Positions 8,249 to 17,755 of a stretch of 64,000 nucleotides of DNA are shown here, piece by piece. Within the stretch, counting starts at the first letter, position 1; every line of letters starts with the position of its first letter. The notes beneath the pieces were generated by a model. It had not been told where the DNA came from, searched no databases, and saw nothing but the letters and a program-made list of their open reading frames with translations. The DNA lies in contig NC_015914.1 in NCBI RefSeq assembly GCF_000222485.1, positions 124,001-188,000 of the forward strand. The letters are read 5' to 3'. This DNA is from Cyclobacterium marinum DSM 745 (lineage in GTDB: Bacteria; Bacteroidota; Bacteroidia; Cytophagales; Cyclobacteriaceae). The position numbers and the translations under genes are program-made.

Positions 8249-10168
8249 ATGTTATCCATCAACAATCTCTCTTACTATATTGGGGGTCGCCCCCTTTATG
8301 AAAATGCTTCCCTACACATCAAACCAAAGGATAAAATTGGCTTGGTAGGGCTCAATGGCACCGGCAAGTCTACACTTTTAAAAATCATTTATGGTGACCT
8401 TCAACCCAGCTCAGGTGAAATCCAAAAGTCCAAAGACTGTAGCGTAGGTTTTCTTAACCAAGACCTATTGTCCTATCAATCAGAGGACAGCATCCTGGAT
8501 GTGGCCCTAGAAGCATTTAAGGAAACCCTGTCACTTCAAGACGAGATTGACAAGGTGCTTAAAGCGATGGAAACCGACTATTCCGATGAAATCATACAGA
8601 AACTGGCCAATCTTCAGGAAAGATTCGAAGCATTGGAAGGGTATACCATCAAAGCCAAAGCGGAAGAAGTACTGGAAGGCATTGGTTTTAAAACCGCTGA
8701 TCTTAGTCGACCCCTGAAAACATTCTCCGGTGGCTGGAGAATGCGGGTGATGTTGGCCAAGCTACTTTTAGAAAAGCCTTCTTTACTGATGCTTGATGAG
8801 CCTACCAACCACTTGGATTTACCTTCTATCCAATGGGTGGAAAACTACCTTAAATCTTATGAAGGAGCTGTTATTGTCGTTTCCCATGACCAGACTTTTT
8901 TGAACAATGGCACAGAAACCACTGTAGAAGTTTCTCGCGGCAATCTCACCAGCTATGCAGGTAATTATGCTTTCTATAAAAAGGAGAAAGTTGAAAGAGA
9001 AGAAATCCAGCAAAATGCCTATGAGAACCAGCAGCAAATGATCAAGCAAACGGAACGTTTCATTGAACGTTTCCGTGCCAAAGCTTCAAAATCCAATCAA
9101 GTTCAATCACGGGTGAAAGCATTGGATAAACTGGAAAAAATAGCAGAGGTAGAAAGGGACGAAGTATCTGTTAATTTTAAATTTACTTTTTCTCAACAAT
9201 CAGGTCGTGATGTTATTACTTTAGAAAATGTATCCAAATCTTTTGGAGACCTGCAAATTCTCAAAAATACTACAGCACGCATTGAAAGAGGTGATAAGAT
9301 AGCACTTATTGGTGCCAACGGTAAGGGAAAATCCACGGTCTTGAGAATCATTGATGGATCAGAACCTATAGAAGGAAAGAGAGAAGAAGGTTATAACCTT
9401 ATTAAATCGTTCTTTGCCCAACATCAGCTAGAAGCTTTGGGCATTAACAATGAAATCCTGCAAGAGATGATGCAGGCAGGTAGCAGGAAATCTGAAACAG
9501 AATTAAGGAATGTGCTGGGCTGTTTCTTGTTTACAAATGATGATGTTTTCAAGAAAATAAAAGTACTTTCCGGTGGTGAAAAATCTAGGGTAGCATTGGC
9601 TAAAACTCTAATTTCTGAAGCCAACTTTTTATTACTGGATGAGCCTACTAATCACCTTGACATTCAATCAGTAAACATTCTGATTCAAGCCTTGCAGCAA
9701 TACGAAGGAACCTTTGTTACCGTTTCTCACGATCGTTTGTTTATCAAAGGTGTAGCTAATAAAATTTGGTACATTGAGGACGAGCAAATTAAGGAATATC
9801 CGGGAACCTACGACGAATACGTTTATTGGAGAGAAAATCAAGTAGAAAAGGAAGCTAAACCGCAAAACATTGTAAAAAAAGCTCCCAAGCCTGCACCAAA
9901 AAGTTCAGTAAGCAAACAGGAGGATCATGCGCATAAAAAGGCCATAAAAGAAAAAGAAAAGAATTTAGAAAGTATTGAGCAACAAATCACTGCGCTGGAA
10001 AAGAAAAAAACAGATTTGGAACATCTACTGGCCCAACCTTCTGTTTATGAAGATGAAGCAAAAATGCAGCAGCTGAATGAAGCTTATAGTAAAATCCAAG
10101 AAGAAGAAGCTGCCCTCAACAAAAAATGGGAAGACCTGGCAGAGCAAATAGAAAGCTTGCAAAATTAA
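8249..10168 (+). CDS. ABC-F family ATPase (ribosome-associated type)
   Basis: A 639-residue soluble protein with two ATP-binding cassettes and no membrane domain. Cassette 1: Walker A GLNGTGKST, signature FSGGWRM, Walker B LLMLDEPTNHLD. Cassette 2: GANGKGKST, LSGGEKSR, FLLLDEPTNHLD. They are joined by a charged helical linker (about residues 240-310). A Pro/Lys-rich segment near 545-565 precedes a C-terminal coiled coil (about 570-639), as in Uup/YfmR-like members. ABC-F proteins act on the ribosomal E site or in translation quality control. A TAATTTTG -7-like element ends at 8244, so the transcript may be nearly leaderless, but no clear -33 box is present. Confidence 0.92.
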   Translation: MLSINNLSYYIGGRPLYENASLHIKPKDKIGLVGLNGTGKSTLLKIIYGDLQPSSGEIQKSKDCSVGFLNQDLLSYQSEDSILDVALEAFKETLSLQDEIDKVLKAMETDYSDEIIQKLANLQERFEALEGYTIKAKAEEVLEGIGFKTADLSRPLKTFSGGWRMRVMLAKLLLEKPSLLMLDEPTNHLDLPSIQWVENYLKSYEGAVIVVSHDQTFLNNGTETTVEVSRGNLTSYAGNYAFYKKEKVEREEIQQNAYENQQQMIKQTERFIERFRAKASKSNQVQSRVKALDKLEKIAEVERDEVSVNFKFTFSQQSGRDVITLENVSKSFGDLQILKNTTARIERGDKIALIGANGKGKSTVLRIIDGSEPIEGKREEGYNLIKSFFAQHQLEALGINNEILQEMMQAGSRKSETELRNVLGCFLFTNDDVFKKIKVLSGGEKSRVALAKTLISEANFLLLDEPTNHLDIQSVNILIQALQQYEGTFVTVSHDRLFIKGVANKIWYIEDEQIKEYPGTYDEYVYWRENQVEKEAKPQNIVKKAPKPAPKSSVSKQEDHAHKKAIKEKEKNLESIEQQITALEKKKTDLEHLLAQPSVYEDEAKMQQLNEAYSKIQEEEAALNKKWEDLAEQIESLQN

Positions 10169-10196
10169 GGTTTAAGCATCTGAGCACTTGAGAGAC

Positions 10197-10223
10197 AGTA
10201 TCCCTTTTATTTGGGATACTTTT
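10197..10223 (+). terminator. Intrinsic terminator after ABC-F gene
   Basis: AGTATCCC pairs with GGGATACT across an 8-nt T-rich loop and is followed by a short T run. It lies 29 bp past the ABC-F stop codon. Confidence 0.7.
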
Positions 10224-10265
10224 ACTTCATATGGACATCAATGAAAATTAACCTAATCGAGACCC

Positions 10266-11540
10266 ATGAAATATCCATTGATTAAACTTGTAATAGTATT
10301 TATTCTGGTTGCAATGGGGCCTTTATCAGCTCAAGAGATCCATGAAGACCGAGTGTATGATGAAAACATCCGAACGGTACAGCTTTACCCCTCAAGTACT
10401 GAATTTTCAGCCCAAATGACAACTCCTGTTATTCCTTTGGGTGGAACTACTCCATTGGAACTACATTTTGATGACATTGCTTTTGAAACGGACCGTTATC
10501 TGGCCAAAATTATTCACTGCAACGCCGACTGGACTACTTCAGGTCTAAAGGATCCGGATTTTCTTAGCCAATTCAATGAGTTTAATATCAATTCCTATGA
10601 TTATGGCATCAATACAAGGATTCCATACATCCATTACACCTTCGAGGTACCAAGTGTAAAAAGGTCCGGAAATTACCTTTTAAAAGTTTACAGAGGGAGA
10701 AACGAAGAAGATGTAATTTTCACCAAAAGATTTATGGTTTACCAAAATCAAGTAGGCATAGGTGCTGAAGTCGTTCCTCCCAGCCTTAACGAAGACAGAA
10801 GAACAAGCCAGCAAATTAATATCAATGTTGGCTACAGCCAACGTGAATTAATTGACCCGCTGAATAATACCCTTGTAGTCATTCGCCAAAACCAGCGATG
10901 GGACAATGCCATTTACGGCCTAAGGTTTACCAATATAAGGGATGACATCAAACAATTGCAATACCAACTATTTGATGGTTCCAATACTTTTCCGGCAGGC
11001 AATGAATTTCGCTTTGTTGACTTGCGCTTTGTACGCACCAGAGGACGTAACATTTCAAGTGTAAGCATGGAAGAAGATGTTGTTTTTGCAGAAGCAGCCA
11101 TAGACAAAGGAAGAAATGCCCTTGCCTACCTTGAATACCTGGATCTAAATGGACAGTTTGGTATATTCAATATGGAGCGTCAAAATCACCTATTAGAAAG
11201 TGAATATGTGCTTTTGACCCTAAACCTTGAATCTCCTGAATTGCCTTCTCCTCCATATGTTTTGGGCGCCTTGACCAACTGGGGAAAAGACCCTGAAGCG
11301 AAAATGGTCTATGACAAAAAAAGAGGATTGTACCAAGCCAGTTTATTTTTAAAACAGGGATGGTATGACTATCAATATGGCCTTAAAGGTGCGGCGGGTT
11401 GGAATATGGCAGCATTTGAGGACAATCACTTCCAGACAGAAAATGAATATGAAATATTTTTCTATTACCGAGCCATGGGTTCCAGGTATGACGAATTGAT
11501 AGGCTATACGGTGATTAATCCAAATAAAAGGAGGTTTTAA
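10266..11540 (+). CDS. Type IX secretion system Plug protein (DUF5103)
   Basis: A 424-residue exported protein with an N-terminal signal peptide ending at about LSAQE (residues 20-24). The family is formerly DUF5103; in Flavobacterium the Plug protein seals the periplasmic side of the SprA translocon channel. Visible features are YDENIRTVQLYP near the start, the PLGGTTPLELHFDD stretch, an Ig-like body, and FLKQGWYDYQYG near the C terminus. It is a single gene, with terminators on both sides. The T9SS assignment implies that the organism secretes T9SS cargo. Secure for family, good for role. Confidence 0.85.
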   Translation: MKYPLIKLVIVFILVAMGPLSAQEIHEDRVYDENIRTVQLYPSSTEFSAQMTTPVIPLGGTTPLELHFDDIAFETDRYLAKIIHCNADWTTSGLKDPDFLSQFNEFNINSYDYGINTRIPYIHYTFEVPSVKRSGNYLLKVYRGRNEEDVIFTKRFMVYQNQVGIGAEVVPPSLNEDRRTSQQININVGYSQRELIDPLNNTLVVIRQNQRWDNAIYGLRFTNIRDDIKQLQYQLFDGSNTFPAGNEFRFVDLRFVRTRGRNISSVSMEEDVVFAEAAIDKGRNALAYLEYLDLNGQFGIFNMERQNHLLESEYVLLTLNLESPELPSPPYVLGALTNWGKDPEAKMVYDKKRGLYQASLFLKQGWYDYQYGLKGAAGWNMAAFEDNHFQTENEYEIFFYYRAMGSRYDELIGYTVINPNKRRF

Positions 11541-11909
11541 GGTTAGCTGTTTCTAACAACAGTCCTTTAAGATTTTAGAGAGCAATTATTGAAGACGGTC
11601 TGTCTTTCGACTAGTTTTTCAGTGCTTTTTAAGGGCTTCTGTACCCTTATTCTAAGGAGCTTAATAATTTAAACCACTATAAAATCAACTTAAATCTAAG
11701 CTTTATCACATTATTTTACCTTTATCTTTTGGTAGGCAATTTTAACTCTTAAAAACAGCCTAATTGTCTCGCATTTCCACCATTAAGAATGAATTCATTC
11801 CATCAGATAATTCCAGTTAAACTTTTGGTATTTGGTCTTCGAAGGCGCTGAAACTTCAGTATGCAAAAAAAATACCCGGTGATTTCTCCCGGGTATTTTT
11901 TATTAATTG
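11541..11909. other. Intergenic region between convergent genes, 369 bp
   Basis: It lies between the 3' ends of the Plug and cas6-like genes. Apart from the bidirectional terminator at 11865-11902 I see no gene, no repeat array and no CRISPR-like periodicity. Confidence 0.6.
11865..11902. terminator. Bidirectional intrinsic terminator
   Basis: AATACCCGG pairs with CCCGGGTATT and is flanked by an A-tract on the left and a T-tract on the right, so it can stop both the Plug transcript and the minus-strand cas6-like transcript. Confidence 0.85.
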
Positions 11910-12797
11910 TTATTCTTCTACAGATTTGCTTTCTCCACCATCCGCTCTTTCGTCGTTTTTACGTGGTTCATGCCCTTGGGCTCTGTAAGGTACAAATCCT
12001 TCTCTTTTAAATTTGTATGGTTCTGTACGCTGGCTTGGCATATTGTTCGCTAAATCCAGCATTCCAAACCCTTTATGGGTAAAAGCACCAAGTCCACACT
12101 TGAATACAAACTCCTGCACTTCACTTGCAGCATACAATGTAAATGGCAAGGTATAGCCTCTTACTTCATATTTCACATCCATATCATAGACGGAGTAGAT
12201 TCTAGCAAACTTCTTTTGTTGTTCCCGAAGTTTGTTAACGTAAACCATGTCAGGAACTACTTGAAATTTATAGAAAGACTCCATTTGTTCTTGGTTGTAC
12301 CAACCCGATTTCTCCATTCTTGTGAGCGTAGACTCATACAACAGATCTGAAAACTCGTCTGTATCCGGATTGATAAACCTTTTACCTGACTCATCATCAA
12401 ATGTAGGAGTAAGTAAAACCAAAGGGGAGATACAAACAAACTTATTGGATGTCTCTAATGGTGGCTCAATCTCTTTCTCAGTATACTCTGGAGACAATAT
12501 TAAATTCCCCAATTCAATTTTGGGGGTTTTAAAAACCTGCTTTAATAGATAATCTATAAAAGGTTCATCAGGCGCTGAAACTACTAGAGTAACCAAACTG
12601 GAATAATAATGCAACCCACTTCTACTAACTTTTGTTTGGCCTTTTAGCCCGGAAAAGTTAAAGTAATTGTAGTTAAAAAATTCTTCCTGGCCTCCTTTTA
12701 CAATCAGGCCTTTTAGAAACTGAGCTAAGATGTACTGATGGTGAAAGGGTAAGTAAGCACCTTTGTTCTTTAAGGAAAATATTAATCTAATTCTCAC
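11910..12797 (-). CDS. cas6: Solitary Cas6-like CRISPR RNA endoribonuclease
   Basis: A 295-residue protein of the Cas6 RAMP family, which cleaves CRISPR repeat RNA. Evidence is the N-terminal RAMP strand MRIRLIFSLKN, then LPFHHQYILAQFLKGLI (the usual position of a general-base His, here His19-His20), and the glycine-rich loop GLGAFTHKGFGMLDL at about residues 243-257. A charged C-terminal tail of about 35 residues follows. Start codon is GTG. No other cas gene or CRISPR array occurs in the window. It is last in a run with ychF and an AI-2E family gene, 111 bp after ychF. Either it serves arrays elsewhere or it has another RNA target. Confidence 0.82.
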   Translation of the reverse strand: MRIRLIFSLKNKGAYLPFHHQYILAQFLKGLIVKGGQEEFFNYNYFNFSGLKGQTKVSRSGLHYYSSLVTLVVSAPDEPFIDYLLKQVFKTPKIELGNLILSPEYTEKEIEPPLETSNKFVCISPLVLLTPTFDDESGKRFINPDTDEFSDLLYESTLTRMEKSGWYNQEQMESFYKFQVVPDMVYVNKLREQQKKFARIYSVYDMDVKYEVRGYTLPFTLYAASEVQEFVFKCGLGAFTHKGFGMLDLANNMPSQRTEPYKFKREGFVPYRAQGHEPRKNDERADGGESKSVEE

Positions 12798-12908
12798 GAC
12801 TTTAAAAATGAAAAGTTAAACAAAAATTTTATTTCATCATACTACCTGAACTAACTGACAGTTGAGCAAATAAGTTGCAACAAACTTAATAATAATATTT
12901 TAATTTAT

Positions 12909-14006
12909 TTACACATTGAACCTAAAATGCATGATATCTCCGTCACAAACTACATATTCTTTACCTTCAACTGCAATTTTCCCGTTTTCACGGCAAACCG
13001 CCTCGGTTTTGTAGGTTTCAAAATCTCTAAGCTTAATCACTTCTGCCTTGATAAATCCTTTCTCAAAATCAGTATGGATTACACCTGCTGCTGCGGGAGC
13101 CTTCCACCCCTTGGTAATTGTCCAAGCCCTTACCTCCTGAACACCGGCAGTAAAATAAGTGATAAGGTTCAATAATTTATATCCTGCTGCAATCAATCTG
13201 TTCAATCCGCTCTCCTCGAGACCATATTCTCCCAAGAACATTTCCTTTTCTTCAGGATCTTCGAATTCAGCAATCTGCTCCTCCAAGGCGGCACATAAAA
13301 CGATTACCTCTGCATTTTCTTGGCTTACTTCCGCCTTTAGCTTTTCCACATATGCATTTCCTTCCTTAATGCTATCTTCATCTACATTAGCAACGTACAA
13401 TACCGGTTTGATAGTCAATAAATGGATATCAGCAATGGCTTCCAAATCATCTTCATCAGCATCTACCACCCGAGCATTCTTCCCTTCTTTCAGTGCTTCT
13501 TTAAATTTATGTAAACTTTCAATTGCTTTTTTAGCCTTGGCATCCCCACTTTTTGCCACCTTCTCTATTCTCAGTAATTTTTTATCTACTGATTCGATAT
13601 CCTTTAATTGTAATTCAGTATCTATTACCTCCTTATCAAAAATAGGATCAACGCCTCCGGCAACGTGTACGACATTGGGATCATCAAAGCACCTGATGAC
13701 ATGGATAACGGCATCAACCTCCCTGATATTGCCTAAAAACTTATTGCCTAAACCTTCTCCTTTACTTGCTCCTTTTACTAATCCAGCTATATCTACAAAC
13801 TCGATCACTGTCGGAACAACTTTTTGTGGATTTACCAGACCTTCCAAAATTTGTAATCGCTTATCCGGCACCGTCACCACCCCTACATTGGGCTCGATGG
13901 TACAAAAAGGAAAATTTGCTGCTTCTGCCTTTGCACTTGACAAGGCATTAAATAAAGTTGACTTACCTACATTAGGTAAGCCAACAATTCCACATTTGAG
14001 TCCCAT
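12909..14006 (-). CDS. ychF: Redox-regulated ATPase/GTPase YchF
   Basis: OBG-family P-loop NTPase (universal YchF/Ola1), 365 residues, which prefers ATP and associates with ribosomes. G1 is GLPNVGKST at residues 8-16; the switch/G3 DIAGLVKGASKGEGLGNKFL follows near 70-90, and the NVDE motif (G4 position) near residue 210. The C terminus holds the TGS domain (from about residue 280: LNLITYFTAG, RAWTITKGWKAPAAAGVIHTDFEKGFI). It is five bases downstream of the AI-2E family gene and almost certainly co-transcribed. Confidence 0.96.
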   Translation of the reverse strand: MGLKCGIVGLPNVGKSTLFNALSSAKAEAANFPFCTIEPNVGVVTVPDKRLQILEGLVNPQKVVPTVIEFVDIAGLVKGASKGEGLGNKFLGNIREVDAVIHVIRCFDDPNVVHVAGGVDPIFDKEVIDTELQLKDIESVDKKLLRIEKVAKSGDAKAKKAIESLHKFKEALKEGKNARVVDADEDDLEAIADIHLLTIKPVLYVANVDEDSIKEGNAYVEKLKAEVSQENAEVIVLCAALEEQIAEFEDPEEKEMFLGEYGLEESGLNRLIAAGYKLLNLITYFTAGVQEVRAWTITKGWKAPAAAGVIHTDFEKGFIKAEVIKLRDFETYKTEAVCRENGKIAVEGKEYVVCDGDIMHFRFNV

Positions 14007-14011
14007 TAATG

Positions 14012-15103
14012 TTAAATCTTATCTATTCTAAATATTTTGTATTCTCTATACCCTTTGTAAAATTCCTTTATAGAAACCCTAAATATAGTATAAACCGGTA
14101 TGGCGAATATCATACCCAATACACCGGCAATTTTTGCCCCCACAAAGATAATAACAAATATCTCAAGAGGGTGAGCTTTTACGGATTTCGAAAAAATAAT
14201 TGGCTGCAATACTACATTATCACATATTTGTACCACGGAAAAAACAGTCAGTACTTTAAATAAAAACAAATATACTTCATTGGCAGTATTAAAGTCGCCT
14301 GTAGACAAGCCTACCAAAACGCCAAAGGTAGCTCCCAGTAAGGGCCCTGCATAAGGAATTAAGTTGGCCACAGCAGCAAATACTGCGATTGTCATTGCAT
14401 ATTGAATATTACCAATGGTTAAACCCACTGAGGCAATGGTGAAAATAACCGACATTTGAATTAATAAACCAATCAAATAATTTGACAATAGCCTTTCCAC
14501 CTTGTGAAATGTTGCTACTGACAATTCAAAGTATTTATTGGGTATGAAATTCAATAAATTTCTTCGCAATAGACCATTCTCCAGAAGCAGGAAAAAGGTG
14601 ATAAATCCTATGGCTAAAATACTTATAAAAAAACTACTTGTGGTAGAGATCACCCCATTGATAAATCCCTGAAAGTTCATCTCATTGATCCTATCAATCA
14701 AGCTATCCTTGACTTGTTGTATCAAATATCCAGGCTCATTATCAATTAGATTCAATTGAATCAAAATTGTTTCTAGGTTTTCTATCGGCCTTTGGATCTG
14801 ATCGTATAGATAATTGATATCCAAATCTTTTAACAACTCTACCTGAGACCGGAACAACGGAATAAACAACAAAACCAAGAAAAACACAATAGAAATAATG
14901 GCTAAAAAAGAAATTAAAATTGCCATTGCCCGGGGAATATGTTGCCCCATGATAAAAAGGTTGTTGATTTTATTCGTTAAGGGACGAAGGGCTGCAGCAA
15001 TGACCAGTGAAAATACAAAATACAGGCTTATATTGGAAAAATACCATCCTAATACAAAGACAAGAAGGGTTGCAACAATAGCTGTTAATATTACCTTTAG
15101 CAT
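14012..15103 (-). CDS. AI-2E family transporter (PerM/TqsA-like permease)
   Basis: A 363-residue membrane protein with about eight transmembrane segments. Two N-terminal helices and a third near residues 55-80 precede a soluble coiled region (about 90-150: LLKDLDINYLYDQIQRPIENLE) and then a block of hydrophobic helices with the family stretch NLIPYAGPLLGATFGVLVGL (about 245-264). Members export AI-2 or various ions and solutes; the substrate is unknown here. It lies upstream of ychF in the same transcription unit. Confidence 0.88.
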   Translation of the reverse strand: MLKVILTAIVATLLVFVLGWYFSNISLYFVFSLVIAAALRPLTNKINNLFIMGQHIPRAMAILISFLAIISIVFFLVLLFIPLFRSQVELLKDLDINYLYDQIQRPIENLETILIQLNLIDNEPGYLIQQVKDSLIDRINEMNFQGFINGVISTTSSFFISILAIGFITFFLLLENGLLRRNLLNFIPNKYFELSVATFHKVERLLSNYLIGLLIQMSVIFTIASVGLTIGNIQYAMTIAVFAAVANLIPYAGPLLGATFGVLVGLSTGDFNTANEVYLFLFKVLTVFSVVQICDNVVLQPIIFSKSVKAHPLEIFVIIFVGAKIAGVLGMIFAIPVYTIFRVSIKEFYKGYREYKIFRIDKI

Positions 15104-15236
15104 GGTTCAAAAATAACAAAAAAATCGAACCCTGTATCATGCTTTTCTCTAATTGAAGAAAAACATTTCCAAGGTTCGATTGGTATATTTTGCAGGTTTA
15201 AATGTTCTGATCTGTTCTAATTAGAACAGAAAGATG

Positions 15237-15590
15237 TTAATCCCATTTTAGATCTTCCCCAAACTTATTGGGATTTTCACTATTAGTTTCGGAGGTTTCA
15301 GCTTCAGAATCAAATTGAGAAAAATCAAAATCCGACATCAGGTCGTTTTTAACATGATCTACAGCCTCCTGTAAAGCATCTACGAACTTACCAAAATCTT
15401 CCTTATACAAGAAAATTTTGTGTTTTTCATAATAGAAATTATCATCCTTGATTTTCCTTTTGCTCTCAGTAATGGTCAAATAGTAATCATTGGACCGGGT
15501 GGCTTTAACATCAAAAAAATAGGTTCTCTTACCTGCCTTTACCCTTTTGGTGAAAATCTCATCTCTTTCGTAATCTTTATTATCTTCCAC
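15237..15590 (-). CDS. PUR-alpha-like DNA/RNA-binding protein (DUF3276)
   Basis: A 117-residue protein restricted to Bacteroidota and relatives. It has one PUR-repeat-like unit (about residues 12-77: KRVKAGKRTYFFDVKATRSNDYYLTITESKR, then KHKIFLYKEDFGKFVDALQEAVDHV) and an acidic tail. PUR proteins bind single-stranded nucleic acid. The start is GTG at 15590. It is upstream of the AI-2E gene on the same strand with 133 bp between them. The exact role is unknown. Confidence 0.85.
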   Translation of the reverse strand: MEDNKDYERDEIFTKRVKAGKRTYFFDVKATRSNDYYLTITESKRKIKDDNFYYEKHKIFLYKEDFGKFVDALQEAVDHVKNDLMSDFDFSQFDSEAETSETNSENPNKFGEDLKWD

Positions 15591-15768
15591 AATCCAAATA
15601 TTTAATTATTTTTTTAAAAATTAATTTAATGCCAAGTTAAATCAATTCAAATATTAAATTCAAGTTATTCCTAATTTTTTTTCTTAAAAATATGGGATAT
15701 TCTTCAAAATACCTATTGGAAAAGACAATTTTCTGACTACAAAATTTTGATTTCGTTCTTATTAAAGA

Positions 15769-16116
15769 TTATTCTCCGTGAAGGAATTTCTTTTTAGCAA
15801 TTAACTCCTCTTCAGTTTCGCGATTATCCGGATCATCGACACAACAATCTACAGGACAAACTGCCGCGCATTGTGGTTCCTCATGAAAACCCGTACATTC
15901 TGTACATTTCTGAGTTACAATATAATAGAACTCATCAGAGACGGGCTCTTGACTCTCATCACCATCTACTACTGTGCCATCCTCAAGTTTTACCTGATCT
16001 AACTCAGTACCACCACTCCATGTCCATTCTATTCCCCCTTCATAAATGGCGGTATTAGGGCATTCAGGTTCACATGCACCACAATTGATGCATTCGTCTG
16101 TTATCATTATTGCCAT
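15769..16116 (-). CDS. Dicluster 4Fe-4S ferredoxin
   Basis: A 115-residue electron carrier. Cluster motif 1 is C9-x2-C12-x2-C15-x3-C19-P in [14 protein letters not shown]. Motif 2, near residues 70-95, contains CTECTGF, an insertion, then [11 protein letters not shown] variable acidic segment of about 45 residues separates the motifs, typical of the YfhL/Alvin-type ferredoxins, which have an insertion in the second motif. It is divergent from the LuxC-like acyl-CoA reductase gene; this pairing is common in Bacteroidota and suggests that it may feed electrons to related metabolism. Confidence 0.92.
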   Translation of the reverse strand: MAIMITDECINCGACEPECPNTAIYEGGIEWTWSGGTELDQVKLEDGTVVDGDESQEPVSDEFYYIVTQKCTECTGFHEEPQCAAVCPVDCCVDDPDNRETEEELIAKKKFLHGE

Positions 16117-16139
16117 TGTGCTTCATTTTTGATTGAACG

Positions 16140-16275
16140 CAAAACTACTAACCAATTCACAATCTCACAAGCAAAATGATTCTCCTTTCAAAAAATATCT
16201 CATAGACATTATTTGTTATGCTAACTATTTGATTTCATTTATTCATTCGCTTTCCTTTCTTAATAAGTATATTTG
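16140..16275. promoter_or_regulatory. Divergent promoter candidates, ferredoxin and acyl-CoA reductase
   Basis: On the minus strand TAGTTTTG (16147 to 16140) fits the -7 consensus TAnnTTTG, with CTTG 20 bp upstream as a weak -33, ahead of the ferredoxin. On the plus strand TATATTTG (16268-16275) fits -7, with only a poor TTCG at -33, ahead of the reductase. AT-rich DNA makes chance matches likely. Confidence 0.35.
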
Positions 16276-16332
16276 AAAAAAATTATAGCAATTGCTACGG
16301 TATAATTTTAAACATGTACCCACTATTAAATT

Positions 16333-17349
16333 ATGGATGTCAATCAAAGAGTAACTATTCTTGCTTCGTTAGGTAACCATTTACAAAATTTAAGCGGAGA
16401 GTCAAAAGCAGAATTGTATGCTAAAATGCAAAATTACAACAATTGGTTTACCCCAAAACAATCCGCAATAGCTCTTGAAGGGATTTGTCGATACCTCGAT
16501 TATCAGCAACTGACCAATTGGATTGAACCCTACTCTATTGATAATAATAGTATTCCCAAAAACATTGGGATCATTATGGCCGGCAATATTCCCGGTGTTG
16601 GATTTCATGACTTACTTTGCACCTTAGTGGCCGGCCACAGGGCAAGGGTAAAATTGGGATCATCAGACAATATCCTTATTCCCTGGCTGGTAGAACAGTT
16701 GAAAGACCTATCTCCGGAACTTGCAGCTAATATTTCTTTTGAAGAAAGGCTTAGTGGAATGGATGCATATATCGCCACCGGTAGTGATAATTCCGCTAGG
16801 TATTTTGATTACTATTTCGGGAAATACCCTCATATTATTAGAAAAAACAGAACCTCCGTCGCTATTCTTAACGGAAAAGAGTCTGAAGCTGACTTAGAAT
16901 TATTAGCCAAAGACATCTTTACTTATTATGGCTTGGGCTGTAGAAATGTCTCTAAAGTTTTTTTTAGTGATATTTCTCAGATTCAGGATTTCATGAAAGC
17001 CATAGAAAAAGTAAATGAGGCGTTGGAACACCACAAATACTTTAACAATTACGAATACAACAAGTCCAAGTACCTCATCAATAGTATTCCCCACTATGAC
17101 AATGGGCACCTGCTATTGGTAGAATCAAAAGATTTGGTATCGCCAATTTCTGTTATTTATTATGAAATATATGAATCTCTTTCTGATCTTCAAGAAAGTT
17201 TAGCCGGATTGGAAGGTAAAATTCAATGCCTGGTTTCTAAAGATGGTTGGTTTAATGAAAGTATTGCCTTAGGGTCTGCCCAAGCCCCAGAAGTCAATGA
17301 CTATGCGGACAAAGTGGACACTTTAAAATTTCTTTTGGAACTAAACTAA
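16333..17349 (+). CDS. LuxC-like acyl-CoA reductase
   Basis: A 338-residue protein of the acyl-CoA reductase (LuxC) family, which reduces an activated acyl group to an aldehyde with NADPH. The Rossmann region shows NIGIIMAGNIPGVGFHDLLCTLVAGHRARVKLGS (about 77-110), and YYGLGCRNVSKVFF near residue 200 carries the presumed active-site Cys in the GC-RN-S context. Length is shorter than classic LuxC (about 480), as is usual in Bacteroidota. It is predicted cytoplasmic. The physiological substrate is unknown. Confidence 0.85.
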   Translation: MDVNQRVTILASLGNHLQNLSGESKAELYAKMQNYNNWFTPKQSAIALEGICRYLDYQQLTNWIEPYSIDNNSIPKNIGIIMAGNIPGVGFHDLLCTLVAGHRARVKLGSSDNILIPWLVEQLKDLSPELAANISFEERLSGMDAYIATGSDNSARYFDYYFGKYPHIIRKNRTSVAILNGKESEADLELLAKDIFTYYGLGCRNVSKVFFSDISQIQDFMKAIEKVNEALEHHKYFNNYEYNKSKYLINSIPHYDNGHLLLVESKDLVSPISVIYYEIYESLSDLQESLAGLEGKIQCLVSKDGWFNESIALGSAQAPEVNDYADKVDTLKFLLELN

Positions 17350-17755
17350 GAACAGAACTTAGGTATTACTAAATCCAAATAGGCATTTGATCTTTATTAC
17401 GTGTTGAAATCAATTCAAACTATATTAAAAAATTCTTGTTTATCGTATAGTGAAAGGAAAAGCAAACCTTTGAGATAATTTAAATTCAAACCTTTAAATA
17501 AAATAGAACTGATTGATAGCTTTGCATGTTCTCTGATTATCAATAGCCCAAATAAAAACACTTTTTCTGGCCATTACTTGCCAGCTTATGTTCATAATAA
17601 TCGGAAGGCTGCAATGAGAATTGTAGCCTTCCCCTTTAATATGACTTGCCCATACGTATTTCTAGTGCATTGGTTTTGAAACCGTTTAAGGAAAGCCCAA
17701 CTCAAGTTTTGTTGAAAGAGAATTGGGTATTCAGATTTTCACCTCCAATGGCGAA
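17350..17755. other. Intergenic region between convergent genes, 406 bp
   Basis: No gene seen. An imperfect dyad at 17603-17632 (GGAAGGCT paired with AGCCTTCC, with CAA/TTG inside) followed by CCTTTAAT may end the acyl-CoA reductase transcript, but the T-tract is poor. Confidence 0.5.

Noticed and set aside
13159..14031. Plus-strand frame of 290 codons
   Set aside because: It is a Ser/Thr-rich shadow antisense to ychF.
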